64,000 nucleotides of DNA from positions 13,562 through 77,561 of the forward strand of contig DASSJT010000075.1 in NCBI GenBank assembly GCA_035691065.1, written 5' to 3'. How positions within the stretch are numbered: position 1 is the stretch's first letter; every line of letters begins with the position of its first letter. The notes beneath the pieces were generated by a model. That model saw only the letters and a program-made list of their open reading frames with translations, searched no databases and was not told the origin of the DNA. Both the position numbers and the translations under genes were made by a program. This DNA is from DASSJT01 sp035691065 (GTDB lineage: Bacteria; Actinomycetota; Actinomycetes; Actinomycetales; Dermatophilaceae). This document shows positions 44,605 through 56,548 of this stretch, in pieces.

Positions 44605-45341
44605 CGAACCCACCACCGGTGCCCATACGGGTGGCCATCGTCGATGACCACCAGATCTTCAGCGACGCCCTGACCATGCGCCTGCAGGCCGAGCCGGACC
44701 TCGACGTCGTCGGCACCGCGGCATCCCACAGCGACGCGATGGCACTGCTCTCGGTACACCACGTCGATGTCATGACGCTCGACCTGGCCCTCGGGGACGA
44801 GGACGGCCTGAGCCTGTGCCGAGATGTCCGACGACGCGAGCCGGGAGTGCAGGTCATCGTGGTCACCGGTGCTCCGGACGGGCGCCGGCTCACCGAGGCG
44901 GTGCGCGCGGGTGCCAAGGGTTGGGTGTCGAAGATGGGTCCGGTGGACTCGCTGAACACCGCGATCCGGGGCGTAGCGCGGGGTGAGACCCACATTCCGC
45001 CGGAGCTGCTCACGGACCTCTTGGACGCCCTGCTCCATGGAGGAGTGCCCTCAGGAGCTGTCCGCGACGGCCTCAGCCGGCTCTCCGACCGCGAGCGGGA
45101 CGTCCTCGCCTGCCTGGCCGAGGGCCTGTCCCGCCGCGAGATCGGAGAGCGTCTGGGGGTGTCTCCGAATACCGTGCGTACCCACGTCCAGAGCATCCTG
45201 CACAAGCTGGAGATCCACTCCGCCCTCACCGCAGTGGCTATTGCCAGGCGGTCAGGGCTGCTGTCTTCCGAACCGCCCGCCGACCGGGGTGGGCTGCGAG
45301 TCACGCCCCCCGCGGAAGGTGCGGGACCCGCTCGCCGGTGA
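44601..45341 (+). CDS. NarL/LuxR-type response regulator 2
   Basis: A 246-residue regulator similar in plan to the one at 43649: receiver (VAIVDDHQIFSDALTMRL; phospho-Asp in VMTLDLALGDEDGL; Lys in GWVSKMGP) and GerE helix-turn-helix (LSDRERDVLACLAEGLSRRE followed by IGERLGVSPNTVRTHVQSIL). ATG 44601 is fixed by the ATGA overlap with the small ORF; GTG 44589 has no ribosome-binding site. Its partner kinase may be the one at 43008, or it may compete with the first regulator. The last 41 bp overlap the convergent mycothiol-dependent enzyme gene. Confidence 0.9.
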   Translation: MTNPPPVPIRVAIVDDHQIFSDALTMRLQAEPDLDVVGTAASHSDAMALLSVHHVDVMTLDLALGDEDGLSLCRDVRRREPGVQVIVVTGAPDGRRLTEAVRAGAKGWVSKMGPVDSLNTAIRGVARGETHIPPELLTDLLDALLHGGVPSGAVRDGLSRLSDRERDVLACLAEGLSRREIGERLGVSPNTVRTHVQSILHKLEIHSALTAVAIARRSGLLSSEPPADRGGLRVTPPAEGAGPARR

Positions 45342-46008
45342 CCCCGGCCGGCAGCCGCCGGGCGAGCCACAGGAGCATGCCGGGGCGGGTGCCCGAGACG
45401 ATGTCACCGCCCTCGCCCACCGACCAGGTGTCGCCCTGGTCGGTGCGGAGCTGGACGTTCGGCGCCTTGGGGTGTCCCTGCAGGCGGGCGACAGCGTCCA
45501 CAAGCAGGGCCAGCACAAGGGCGGGTTCCACCTCGTCGAAGCCGAAGCCGGCATTGAGGTCGACATGGTGGATGACCACCTCGCGCAGCCGGAGGAAGGG
45601 CAGCTCCTGGGAGGCCACCTCCTTGCCGCCGCGCATCTCCACCAGCCGCGAGGCGATCGGACCGTCCAGCCGTTCGAGCGAGGTGGCCACCTCGGCACTC
45701 GTCTGCTCCAGGTCGGCGACGATCTCCTCCGGGGTCCGCTCCGCACCAGCGGCGATCTCGGCGTTGCGGGCCTCGGTGCCGCCCGGGTACATCTCCGCGC
45801 GCTCACCAGTCACCGCCCAGCTCGCGAGCCGGCCGATGGCGTCGGCGTTGCGGGCAATGTGGGTGAGGACGTGGGCGCGGGTCCAGCCGTCGCAGAGCGA
45901 GTCCGCCGTGAGGTCCTCCAGCCCACGGGCAGTGGCCAGCAGCGCGGCCGTATGCCGGCCCAGCAGCTCGCGTGCCCAGCCCGGTTCCATGGAGCTCCCG
46001 TTTCTCAT
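45301..46008 (-). CDS. Maleylpyruvate isomerase family mycothiol-dependent protein
   Basis: A 235-residue DinB-like four-helix protein of the mycothiol-dependent maleylpyruvate isomerase family. The N-terminal domain shows WARELLGRHTAALLATARGL, CDGWTRAHVLTHIARNADAI with the metal-binding His, and REVVIHHVDLNAGFG with the further His of the metal site. The C-terminal SCP2-like part follows (VSGTRPGMLLWLARRLPAG). Members transfer or isomerise through mycothiol; the substrate is unknown. ATG 46008 overlaps the GH15 stop as ATGA; ATG 45990 with GGGAG upstream is a second possible start. Confidence 0.87.
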   Translation of the reverse strand: MRNGSSMEPGWARELLGRHTAALLATARGLEDLTADSLCDGWTRAHVLTHIARNADAIGRLASWAVTGERAEMYPGGTEARNAEIAAGAERTPEEIVADLEQTSAEVATSLERLDGPIASRLVEMRGGKEVASQELPFLRLREVVIHHVDLNAGFGFDEVEPALVLALLVDAVARLQGHPKAPNVQLRTDQGDTWSVGEGGDIVSGTRPGMLLWLARRLPAGVTGERVPHLPRGA

Positions 46009-47861
46009 GCGACGACCGTACCCTCGGCCGCGTCGCCCGGCTCGGCACGGGCTCGGACCGCGGCCTCGGCGCGCGCCAGCTCGTACGCAGCCCCGATGAG
46101 GGTCAGGTGGGAGAAGGCCTGGGGGAAGTTCCCCGCCATCCGACGGTCGACCGGGTCGTACTCCTCGGACACCAGCCCCACGTCGTTGAGCAGTGCGACC
46201 AAGCGGTCCATCAGGGCCCGCGCCTTGTCGAGCTGGCCCGTTACGGCATACGCCGACACCAGCCACCACGAGCAGGCGAGGAAGGGGTACTCGCCACCCG
46301 GCAGACCGTCGACACCCGACTCGGTGCGGTACCGCATGACGAACCCCTCGTGCATGAGGTCCTGCTCGATCGCCGCGATGGTGCCGTGCACGCGGGGGTC
46401 GTCCGGCGGCAGGAAGCCCACCAACGGGATGACCAGAAGCGAGGCGTCGACCTCCCGCGTGTCGTAGTGCTGCGTGAAGGTGTTCCGCTCGGCGTCGTAG
46501 CCCTTCGTGAGCACCTCCTCGTGCACCCGGTCCCGCAGCCGGCGCCAGTGCTCCACCGGACCGGGCAGGCCGTGCTCCTCGCAGGCCCGGATGCCGCGGT
46601 CGAAGGCTGCCCACACCATCACCCGCGAGTGGGTGAAGTGGCGCAGGGGCCCGCGCACCTCCCAGAGCCCGTGGTCAGGCTCGTCCCAGCGCTGGGCGAG
46701 CTCGTCGACGAGGGCCCGCTGGAGTGCCCACGCCTGTGACGTGTCGGGCAGTCCCTGCCCGCGCGCCTCGTGGAGGGCGATCATGACCTCGCCGAGCACA
46801 TCCGTCTGCTTCTGGTCGACCGCGCCGTTGCCGATCCGCACCGGGTGCGCACCGCCGTAGCCGGGAAGGTGACCCAGCTCCCGCTCGGGCAGCTCGCGGC
46901 CGCCGTCCACGGCATACATGATCTGCATGTCCTCCGGGTCGCCGGCGAGCGCACGGACCAGCCAGTTGCGCCAGAGCATCGCCACGCCGACGTACCCGGA
47001 CATGAGCAGCGCCTCGAGCGTGAGCGAGGCGTCGCGCAGCCAGCAGTATCGGTAGTCCCAGTTGCGCTGCCCGCCGAAGTCCTCCGGAAGTGAGGTGGTG
47101 GGCGCCGCGACGATCCCGCCACGCCGGGAGTCGGTGAGCAGCCGCAGCACGAGCAGGGACCGGACCACGGCGTCGCGGTAGGGCCCCTGGTAGGTGCACC
47201 GGCCGCCCCAAGCCTCCGAGCGCTGCAGGGTCTCCTCGATCCGCGAGGTGACGTCCAGGGGTGGCGGGATCGGCTTCCACGAGGCGAACCATGTCGTGGT
47301 GAAGTCGAGCACCTGCCCGGCCCGGACGTCGAACCGGTCGCGGTGCCGCCCCTCGGTACCGACCGGCATCCGAGGGCCACGCAGCACGAGCTGGTCGGGG
47401 CCGGCCACCGCGGTGATGACGTCGATGTCGAGGTCATGGCCGGGGTGGCGGGCAACCCACGGCCGGACCAGCCCGTAGCGGAACCGCACCACCCACTCGT
47501 GCTCCATCTCGACGCTGCCGCGCAGGCCCTCGACCCTGCGGATCACATCCGCGCGCCCGTCGCCCAGCGGCATCAGGTCGGTGACGCGCACCGCGCCGGT
47601 GGCCGTCTCGTGAACCGTCTCAAGGATGAAGCTGTTGCCCCGGTAGATGCGCGTGCTGCTCGCCTCCGCCACCGGACCGATCAGCCAGCGGCCGTGTTCC
47701 GGCGTCCCGAGCAGCGCGCTGAACAGCGACGGCGAGTCGAAGCGGGGGAGGCACATCCAGTCGATCGACCCCCGGCGGCTCACCAGTGCGACGGTCTCGG
47801 TGTCGCCGATGACGGCGTAGTCCTCGATGGGAGTCACGGGCTGCGCTGGGGACGTGCTCAT
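46005..47861 (-). CDS. Glycoside hydrolase family 15 protein
   Basis: A 618-residue GH15 enzyme of the actinobacterial glucoamylase/trehalase type, inverting hydrolysis of alpha-glucosides. The N-terminal beta-sandwich begins IEDYAVIGDTETVALVSRRG and SIDWMCLPRFDSPSLF. The (alpha/alpha)6 barrel shows RNWDYRYCWLRDASLTLEAL, the general acid Glu in HGLWEVRGPLRHF near residue 404, and the general base Glu in LVSEEYDPVD near 565. The M. tuberculosis trehalase Rv2402 has this layout, so trehalose is a plausible substrate. Leaderless: TACAGT lies 7 nt before ATG 47861. No signal peptide, so cytoplasmic. Confidence 0.9.
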   Translation of the reverse strand: MSTSPAQPVTPIEDYAVIGDTETVALVSRRGSIDWMCLPRFDSPSLFSALLGTPEHGRWLIGPVAEASSTRIYRGNSFILETVHETATGAVRVTDLMPLGDGRADVIRRVEGLRGSVEMEHEWVVRFRYGLVRPWVARHPGHDLDIDVITAVAGPDQLVLRGPRMPVGTEGRHRDRFDVRAGQVLDFTTTWFASWKPIPPPLDVTSRIEETLQRSEAWGGRCTYQGPYRDAVVRSLLVLRLLTDSRRGGIVAAPTTSLPEDFGGQRNWDYRYCWLRDASLTLEALLMSGYVGVAMLWRNWLVRALAGDPEDMQIMYAVDGGRELPERELGHLPGYGGAHPVRIGNGAVDQKQTDVLGEVMIALHEARGQGLPDTSQAWALQRALVDELAQRWDEPDHGLWEVRGPLRHFTHSRVMVWAAFDRGIRACEEHGLPGPVEHWRRLRDRVHEEVLTKGYDAERNTFTQHYDTREVDASLLVIPLVGFLPPDDPRVHGTIAAIEQDLMHEGFVMRYRTESGVDGLPGGEYPFLACSWWLVSAYAVTGQLDKARALMDRLVALLNDVGLVSEEYDPVDRRMAGNFPQAFSHLTLIGAAYELARAEAAVRARAEPGDAAEGTVVA

Positions 47862-47868
47862 GAAGGCG

Positions 47869-47874
47869 ACTGTA
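47869..47874 (-). promoter_or_regulatory. -10 box of leaderless GH15 transcript
   Basis: TACAGT on the minus strand, 7 nt before ATG 47861. It overlaps a CGGCATAC octamer (47872-47879), whose TAC forms the first half of the box. Confidence 0.5.
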
Positions 47875-47943
47875 TGCCGGTGGGCTGGGCCGGCGTGGCA
47901 GCTCCGGTCGGGGAGCGCCGACCCGGCTGTCGGCGCTGGCGCT

Positions 47944-47949
47944 TAGCAT
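47944..47949 (+). promoter_or_regulatory. -10 box of leaderless uvrA transcript
   Basis: TAGCAT, 7 nt before GTG 47957. The ATG at 47948 lies inside the box and is therefore unlikely to be the start. Confidence 0.55.
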
Positions 47950-47956
47950 GCTGTCC

Positions 47957-51145
<3,189 letters not shown>

Positions 51146-51146
51146 G

Positions 51147-51200
51147 CGGTCGCTCCTGCTCCGGGGCGGTCTCGTGCTCGAGGGCGGTCTCCTGCTCCAG
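51147..51200. repeat. 18-bp tandem repeat, about three copies
   Basis: GGGCGGTCTCGTGCTCGA and GGGCGGTCTCCTGCTCCA with a diverged first copy lie in the 58-bp spacer between the convergent uvrA and NmrA-like genes. Confidence 0.8.
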
Positions 51201-51203
51201 CTT

Positions 51204-52073
51204 CTAGGTGGTCCGTCCTTGGTCCAGCAGCTGGCGCAGGGAGAGCGGCCGCCGCCCGGTGAGCGCCTCGACGTCCCCGGAGACGGCCTCTAGCTCGCCG
51301 CGGGCGATCGCAAGATAGGTCGTGATCCACGCCTGCATCTGCCACTCGGGTGGGTTCCACGCAGCCCTGGACGCCCGGGCCTCCTCGAGGGTCTCGTCGA
51401 CGAACCGCACCTGGCGGCCTAGGTGCTCGCTCAGGATGGCGCAGGCCTCAGGCATGGAGATCGCGTCTGGGCCGGTCAGGTCGAAGGTGCGGTTCCGATG
51501 CTCCGCGGGGGCGCCCAGCACCGCGGCCGCGCACCGGGCGACGTCGGCACGAGCCACCGCAGCCGCACGGCCCGTCCCGGCCGGCCCACGCAGAGCTCCG
51601 TCCGCGCCGACCATGAGCGGCAGGAAGTCGAGGTAGAGGTTGTCGCGCAGGAAGGTCCACCACATTCCCGAGGCGCGGATGCGCTCTTCGGTGGCCCAGT
51701 GGTCGCGGGCGAGGGTGAACGTCGAGACGGGCGAGGCGCCGAAGAACGACAGGTAGACGACGTGCTCGACACCGGCAGCGGCGGCTGCGTCGACGAACGC
51801 GACGTGCTCTCGCAGTCGATCTGCCTGCTCGGCCGCCGACACCATGAACAGCAGCCGGGTGCCCGCCAGCGCCGGAGCAGCGTCCGCGCCGCCATAGCCT
51901 GAGAACGTCCGCACGTGGGCGCCCGTGAGCGCAGGCGCACGAGAGGCGTCGCGCACGAGGAGGCTGACCGGCATACCCGCCTCAGAGCACAAGCGGGCGA
52001 CCAGACCACCGACGAAACCGGTGGAGCCGGTGAGGGTGACCCGGCCTTCGCCCACCTCGTCAGCGTCGCCCAC
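51204..52073 (-). CDS. NmrA-like NAD(P)-binding protein
   Basis: A 289-residue atypical short-chain dehydrogenase of the NmrA/SDR-a5 group. The nucleotide-binding turn is TLTGSTGFVGGLVARLC, and the substrate side shows HVVYLSFFGASPVSTF and FLRDNLYLDFLPLMVG. There is no Tyr-x3-Lys, so it may be a redox sensor or an NAD(P)H-dependent oxidoreductase. GTG 52073 is the longest start; a GTG five codons on is possible. It is read in the same direction as livF, 52 bp behind it, and may ride on the transporter mRNA. Confidence 0.85.
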   Translation of the reverse strand: MGDADEVGEGRVTLTGSTGFVGGLVARLCSEAGMPVSLLVRDASRAPALTGAHVRTFSGYGGADAAPALAGTRLLFMVSAAEQADRLREHVAFVDAAAAAGVEHVVYLSFFGASPVSTFTLARDHWATEERIRASGMWWTFLRDNLYLDFLPLMVGADGALRGPAGTGRAAAVARADVARCAAAVLGAPAEHRNRTFDLTGPDAISMPEACAILSEHLGRQVRFVDETLEEARASRAAWNPPEWQMQAWITTYLAIARGELEAVSGDVEALTGRRPLSLRQLLDQGRTT

Positions 52074-52125
52074 GTCGCCCTGCTCCTGGTCCAGCTCTTG
52101 CTCCAGTCCTTGGCCCTTCGGAGGG

Positions 52126-52839
52126 TCAGTCCTCGCCGAGGTAGGCCTTGCGCACGTCCTCGCTGGCGAGCAGTTCCTTGCCGCTGCCCGAGAGGACGAT
52201 CTTGCCCACCTCGAGCACGTAGCCCTTGGTGGCCCGGTTGAGTGCCGCCTGGGCGTTCTGCTCGACCAGCAGGATCGTTGTGCCCTGCCGCTGGAGAGTC
52301 GTGACCGTGGTCATGATCCGCTTCATCATGATGGGCGAGAGCCCCATCGACGGCTCGTCCAGCATCAGCAGCTTGGGGCGGCTCATCATGGCCCGGCCCA
52401 TGGCCAGCATCTGCTGCTCGCCACCGGAGAACGTGCCGGCCGGCTGCCTCGCGCGCTCGCCGAGGATCGGGAACAGCTCGTAGGCAGCCTTTAGGTCCTT
52501 GCCGATCTCGCGGTCACGGCGGGCGAACGCGCCCAGCATGAGGTTCTCCTCGACCGTGAGCCGGGGGAAGATCCGGCGTCCCTCCGGGGAGTGCGCCACC
52601 CCGAGCGACACGATCTCGTGGGCCGCCGTGGAGTCGATCCGGTTGCCCATGAACGAGATGCTGCCGGTGGTCGGGCGCAGGAGCCCGGAGATGGTGCGCA
52701 GCGTGGTGGTCTTGCCGGCGCCGTTGGTGCCGATCAGGGTGACCACCTCACCCTCGTCGACGGTGAACGAGATGCCCTTGACCGCTCGGATCTTGCCGTA
52801 CGAGACGACGAGATCGCGGATCTCCAACATGGCGGTCAC
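52126..52839 (-). CDS. livF: Branched-chain amino acid ABC transporter ATPase LivF
   Basis: A 237-residue ATPase of the HAAT importer family, forming a pair with LivG under the permeases. Walker A is LIGTNGAGKTTTLRTI, Q-loop and family element HSPEGRRIFPRLTVEENL, signature FSGGEQQMLAMGRAM, Walker B LLMLDEPSMGLSP and switch His replaced by Gln in VEQN, as usual for LivF. GTG 52839 overlaps the livG stop as GTGA. Last transporter gene of the livHMGF operon. Confidence 0.93.
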   Translation of the reverse strand: MTAMLEIRDLVVSYGKIRAVKGISFTVDEGEVVTLIGTNGAGKTTTLRTISGLLRPTTGSISFMGNRIDSTAAHEIVSLGVAHSPEGRRIFPRLTVEENLMLGAFARRDREIGKDLKAAYELFPILGERARQPAGTFSGGEQQMLAMGRAMMSRPKLLMLDEPSMGLSPIMMKRIMTTVTTLQRQGTTILLVEQNAQAALNRATKGYVLEVGKIVLSGSGKELLASEDVRKAYLGED

Positions 52840-53663
52840 TGCTCGCCCTCCTCCTCGTCGTCGGCGCCCCCGCCGATGTACGCGTCGATGACCCGGGGGT
52901 CGGACTGCACCTGCTCCGGGGAGCCCTCCACGAGCAGCTCGCCGCGGACCAGGCAGAGCACTCGGTCGCACAGGCCGAAGATGAACCGCATGTCGTGCTC
53001 GATCACGACCACGGCGAGGCCGCTGTCCCGGATCTTGAAGATGAGGTCGCTGGCCTGCCGGGTCTCGAGCGGGTTCATGCCTGCGGTGGGCTCGTCGAGC
53101 AGGACCAGCTTGGGATCAGTGGCGAGCGCCCGGGCGATCTCGAGACGGCGCTGGTCGCCATAGGGCATGTTGCGGGCCAGCAGCTCGGTGGACTTGCCCA
53201 GGCCGACGAACTCGAGCAGCTCCTGCGCCCGGGCCCTGGTGGCCTCCTCCTCTCGGCGGAACTTCGGACCCCTGAGGATCGACGTCAGCGCCATGGACGA
53301 CGTGCGGCAGTAGCGGCCCACCATGACGTTCTCGAGCGCCGTCATGTTGCCGAACAGGCGGATGTTCTGGAACGTACGGGCCATGCCTGCCTTGACCACG
53401 GCGCGGGGCCGGGGCGGCAGCTCGGTGCCGAGCAGGGTCACTCGTCCCCGGGTGGGCTTGTACATGCCGGTCAGGCAGTTGAAGAACGTGGTCTTGCCGG
53501 CGCCGTTGGGCCCGATAAGTCCGACGATCTCGCCCTCGTCGACCCTCATGGAGACGTTGTTGACCGCGATGAGACCGCCGAACTGCATGACGACACCATC
53601 GGCCTGGAGCACCGCTGTCCCGGCCGTCGCCGAGCCAGCGGGAGCCTGCTGGGTGGCGGTCAC
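52836..53663 (-). CDS. livG: Branched-chain amino acid ABC transporter ATPase LivG
   Basis: A 275-residue ATPase: Walker A LIGPNGAGKTTFFNCLTGM, LivG-type element GMARTFQNIRLFGNMTALEN, ABC signature region MPYGDQRRLEIARALA (Y-G-D-Q-R in place of the common S-G-G-Q), Walker B LVLLDEPTAGMNP and switch IEHDMRFIFGLCDR. The C-terminal acidic tail DDEEEGEQ is short. GTG 53663 overlaps the livM stop as GTGA. With LivF it powers the importer. Confidence 0.93.
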   Translation of the reverse strand: MTATQQAPAGSATAGTAVLQADGVVMQFGGLIAVNNVSMRVDEGEIVGLIGPNGAGKTTFFNCLTGMYKPTRGRVTLLGTELPPRPRAVVKAGMARTFQNIRLFGNMTALENVMVGRYCRTSSMALTSILRGPKFRREEEATRARAQELLEFVGLGKSTELLARNMPYGDQRRLEIARALATDPKLVLLDEPTAGMNPLETRQASDLIFKIRDSGLAVVVIEHDMRFIFGLCDRVLCLVRGELLVEGSPEQVQSDPRVIDAYIGGGADDEEEGEQ

Positions 53664-55408
53664 TTGGCCTCCTCCAGATGCTCAGTGCCGACGATATCGG
53701 CAAGGTGCTCGTCCTCCTCGTGGAACTCCAGCTGCCGGCGGCGGCTCGCGACGAGCCCCTCCGGGCGGAAGCGCATCATCAGCACTAGCAGGAGCCCGAA
53801 GAGCATGAGGCGGTAGTCGGCGAAGCCGCGAAGCTTCTCGGGGAGGAGCTTCAGGATGGTGGCGCCCACGAGGACACCCGCCACCGTGCCCATGCCGCCC
53901 AGCACGATGGCGGCCAGCAGGAACGCCGACTCGAGGAACACGTACTGGTCAGGGGTGACCGAGCTGTCCTGGTGGGCCTTGATCGTGCCGGCCAGACCGG
54001 CCAGAAAGGCGCCGCCGGCGAAAGCCAGCAGCTTGAGGCCGAAGACGTTCACGCCCATGGCCTCCGCCGCGCGCTCGTCCTCCCGGATCGCGACCCAGCC
54101 CCGGCCGATGCGGCTGTTGTTCAGCCGCACGAACACCATGATGACGAACGCGATGAGCACCAGCAGCAGGAAGTAGTAGTTGGAGAACCGGCCCAGCGGG
54201 ATGCCGAGCAGGGTGTGGGGCTTGCCGAAGTCGAAGCTGCCGATCGTGAGATCGGGGATCGCGGGTATGCCGTTGGGCCCGTTGGTGAGGTCCGGCCCGT
54301 TGTTGCCGTCGAGGTTGAACATCGACAGGCGGAACATCTCCCCGAACGCCAGGGTCACGATGGCCAGGTAGTCACCCGACACGCGCAGGGTGGGGGAGCC
54401 GATGATGAGGCCGGCAATGGCTGCCACGCAGGCGCCCAGCAGGACGACGACGAGGAACGGCGGCTTCCAGCCGATCGTGGCGAAGCTCGACGTGGACAGC
54501 GTGGCACCCACATAGGCGCCCGTGCCGAGGAAGGCGATGTACCCCAGGTCGAGGAGCCCCGCGAGGCCGACGACGATGTTGAGGCCCATGGCCGTCGCCC
54601 CGAAGATGATGATCTGGGTGGCGATCGACATGTTGGCGTCGGACCCGCCCTGCGTGAACGGGAACAGGAACGCCACGGCCAGCGCAGCGAGCATCAGCAC
54701 CTGTCGGTGCTGCTGGGCGATGAAGCCGAACCACCCACCCACGCCCGCCGCCAGCAGGGCTCCGGCGAGCCCACCCAGGGTGACCAGGAAGCAGAAGAAG
54801 GTCACGCCGTCGTCGAGGTTGAGGGCGTAGGCCACCGCCCAGAGCAGCACGGCCATGGCAAGGACGACGACGCCGATCTCGGCGTAGCTGTTGAGCCTGG
54901 GCCAGGTGCGCACGTCGATGTCTCGCTCGCGCGCCGTCACCCCGCCGGCCCAGACGAGCAGGGCGCCCACCAGGGCGACCCAACCGCCCTCGTTGATGTT
55001 GATGAGCCCACCGGCCTGCACGGTCACGGCGATCAGGGCGATGAGCACCGTGATCGTGGTGAACGTCCCCAGGTAGAGGAGTCCCCTGCCCGGGTTGAGC
55101 CAGGTGGTCGTTCGCCGGCAGAGCAGCGCGAGCACGATCGCGACCACTCCCAGCAGCATCGCGAAGATCTGGATCCCTGCTGGGTAGAAGCGGATCGAGA
55201 TATCGCCGAGGATGGTGTTGTCGTAGGACCACGACAGCAGGCCGCTGACGACGAGCAGTGCGCCGCCCGCGACGGTGATCGGGAAGGACTTCCCGGCGTG
55301 GCGGGCCGCCTGGCGCTCGCGCCAGGTCTCCATGGCCTCTTCGACGTGCTCCTCCGGGCGTGCCTCGTGGACGGCCGCGGGGTCGGGGTTGCGGCGTTCT
55401 TTGGTCAT
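53660..55408 (-). CDS. livM: Branched-chain amino acid permease LivM with an N-terminal membrane extension
   Basis: A 582-residue permease, much longer than the usual 300-420. The LivM core starts near residue 265: TAMGLNIVVGLAGLLDLGYI, FLGTGAYVGATLS, GSPTLRVSGDYLAIVTLAFG, GRGWVAIREDERAAEAMGVN and VVLGGMGTVAGVLVGA (with upstream Ile). Residues 1-260 add about seven hydrophobic helices and a charged N-terminus (ARPEEHVEEAMETWRERQA). ATG 55408 overlaps the livH stop as ATGA. The ligand of the importer is not fixed by sequence; branched-chain amino acids are typical. Confidence 0.91.
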   Translation of the reverse strand: MTKERRNPDPAAVHEARPEEHVEEAMETWRERQAARHAGKSFPITVAGGALLVVSGLLSWSYDNTILGDISIRFYPAGIQIFAMLLGVVAIVLALLCRRTTTWLNPGRGLLYLGTFTTITVLIALIAVTVQAGGLININEGGWVALVGALLVWAGGVTARERDIDVRTWPRLNSYAEIGVVVLAMAVLLWAVAYALNLDDGVTFFCFLVTLGGLAGALLAAGVGGWFGFIAQQHRQVLMLAALAVAFLFPFTQGGSDANMSIATQIIIFGATAMGLNIVVGLAGLLDLGYIAFLGTGAYVGATLSTSSFATIGWKPPFLVVVLLGACVAAIAGLIIGSPTLRVSGDYLAIVTLAFGEMFRLSMFNLDGNNGPDLTNGPNGIPAIPDLTIGSFDFGKPHTLLGIPLGRFSNYYFLLLVLIAFVIMVFVRLNNSRIGRGWVAIREDERAAEAMGVNVFGLKLLAFAGGAFLAGLAGTIKAHQDSSVTPDQYVFLESAFLLAAIVLGGMGTVAGVLVGATILKLLPEKLRGFADYRLMLFGLLLVLMMRFRPEGLVASRRRQLEFHEEDEHLADIVGTEHLEEAK

Positions 55409-56373
55409 GCGCGGTCCACCACCCTGGCTCCGAGCAGGCCCTGTGGCTTGAAGACGAGAACGGTGATGAGCAGGGCGAAGGCCCAGACGTCCTTCCAGGG
55501 AGTTCCACCGAACTGGCCTGGGACGAACTGCGTGGCCATGGCCTCAACGACGCCGAGGACGAGGCCGCCGACGACCGCGCCTTGGATGTTTCCGATGCCG
55601 CCCAGAACCGCGGCCGTGAAGGCCTTGAGTCCGGCGAGAAAGCCCATCTTGAAGTTGATGTTGGTGTTCTGCAGACCCTGGGCGACACCCGCGACGGCGG
55701 CCAGGGCGGCGCCGATGACGAAGGCGACGACGATGACGCGGTCGACGTTGATGCCCATGAGGCGGGCCGTGTCGGGGTCCTGGGAAACCGCCTGCATGCC
55801 GCGGCCCATCTTCGTGCGGGTGACGAAGTACCAGAGGAGCGCGGCGGAGACGATCAGGCAGCCGATCGTGAAGAGGGCCGAGCGCTGGATGGTCACGCCC
55901 CCGATGTCGAAGGCCTTCCCGGTGACGACGTCGATCTGCGGGAAGGGGATGCGCTGCTTGGCGTCCGGCAGGTTCAGCGGGTTCCAGTTGCTGATGAACA
56001 GCGTCGGGTCGTTGTAGCCGACCCGCACGATCTCCTGGAGGAACACCGAGATACCGATGGCGGTGATGAGCGGGGCCAGGCGCGGCGCGTTGCGCAGCGG
56101 CCTGTAGGCGACCCGCTCCATGAGCACGGCGGTCACGACGGAAGCGATCATCGCGCCGACGATCATGACGGGCAGGACCCAGATCGAGGTCTGTCCCCGG
56201 AATAGCACGAGTGAGGTAGTGAGTGCGCCGAACGCGCCGATCATGAAGACCTCGCCGTGGGCGAAGTTGATGATCTGGACGATGCCATAGACGACGGTGT
56301 AGCCAACGGCGATCAGGGCGTACAGCGAACCCAGGGTCAGCCCGTTGACGAGCTGCTGGGCAAAGATGTCCAC
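55405..56373 (-). CDS. livH: Branched-chain amino acid permease LivH
   Basis: A 322-residue permease with eight or more helices. The family start is visible as QLVNGLTLGSLYALIAVGYT and VVYGIVQIINFAHGEVFMIG; later GRGMQAVSQDPDTARLMGIN and AAVLGGIGNIQGAVVGGLVL. First gene of the overlapping livH-M-G-F set. ATG 56373 has CAGGAGG 7-8 nt upstream. Read-through from livJ past the hairpin at 56501 would supply its mRNA. Confidence 0.93.
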   Translation of the reverse strand: MDIFAQQLVNGLTLGSLYALIAVGYTVVYGIVQIINFAHGEVFMIGAFGALTTSLVLFRGQTSIWVLPVMIVGAMIASVVTAVLMERVAYRPLRNAPRLAPLITAIGISVFLQEIVRVGYNDPTLFISNWNPLNLPDAKQRIPFPQIDVVTGKAFDIGGVTIQRSALFTIGCLIVSAALLWYFVTRTKMGRGMQAVSQDPDTARLMGINVDRVIVVAFVIGAALAAVAGVAQGLQNTNINFKMGFLAGLKAFTAAVLGGIGNIQGAVVGGLVLGVVEAMATQFVPGQFGGTPWKDVWAFALLITVLVFKPQGLLGARVVDRA

Positions 56374-56500
56374 GTCAACCTCCTGCGGTGGAGAGATGGT
56401 GAGAAACCTAGCGGCTGCCCGCTCGGGACGGCAGTGCTTAGGGCGATTGTGTTGGCCCGTGTGTTGGCGTGGCTACGGTGCGCGCAAGGGGCGCGAGCAC

Positions 56501-56537
56501 GGACAGCGGGGGCGGGCAGTGCCCGCCCCCGCTGTCC
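56501..56537 (-). terminator. Strong hairpin between livJ and livH
   Basis: GGACAGCGGGGGCGG and CCGCCCCCGCTGTCC (plus-strand reading) form a perfect stem around GCAGTGC, 12 nt behind the livJ stop. No U-tract follows. As in many ABC importers, partial termination here would give more binding protein than permease. Confidence 0.85.
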
Positions 56538-56548
56538 TAGGCATTGCT

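Noticed and set aside
45301..46614. 437-codon version of the mycothiol-dependent enzyme
   Set aside because: The first 200 codons are a frame shadow of the GH15 gene; ATGA overlap at 46008 marks the start.
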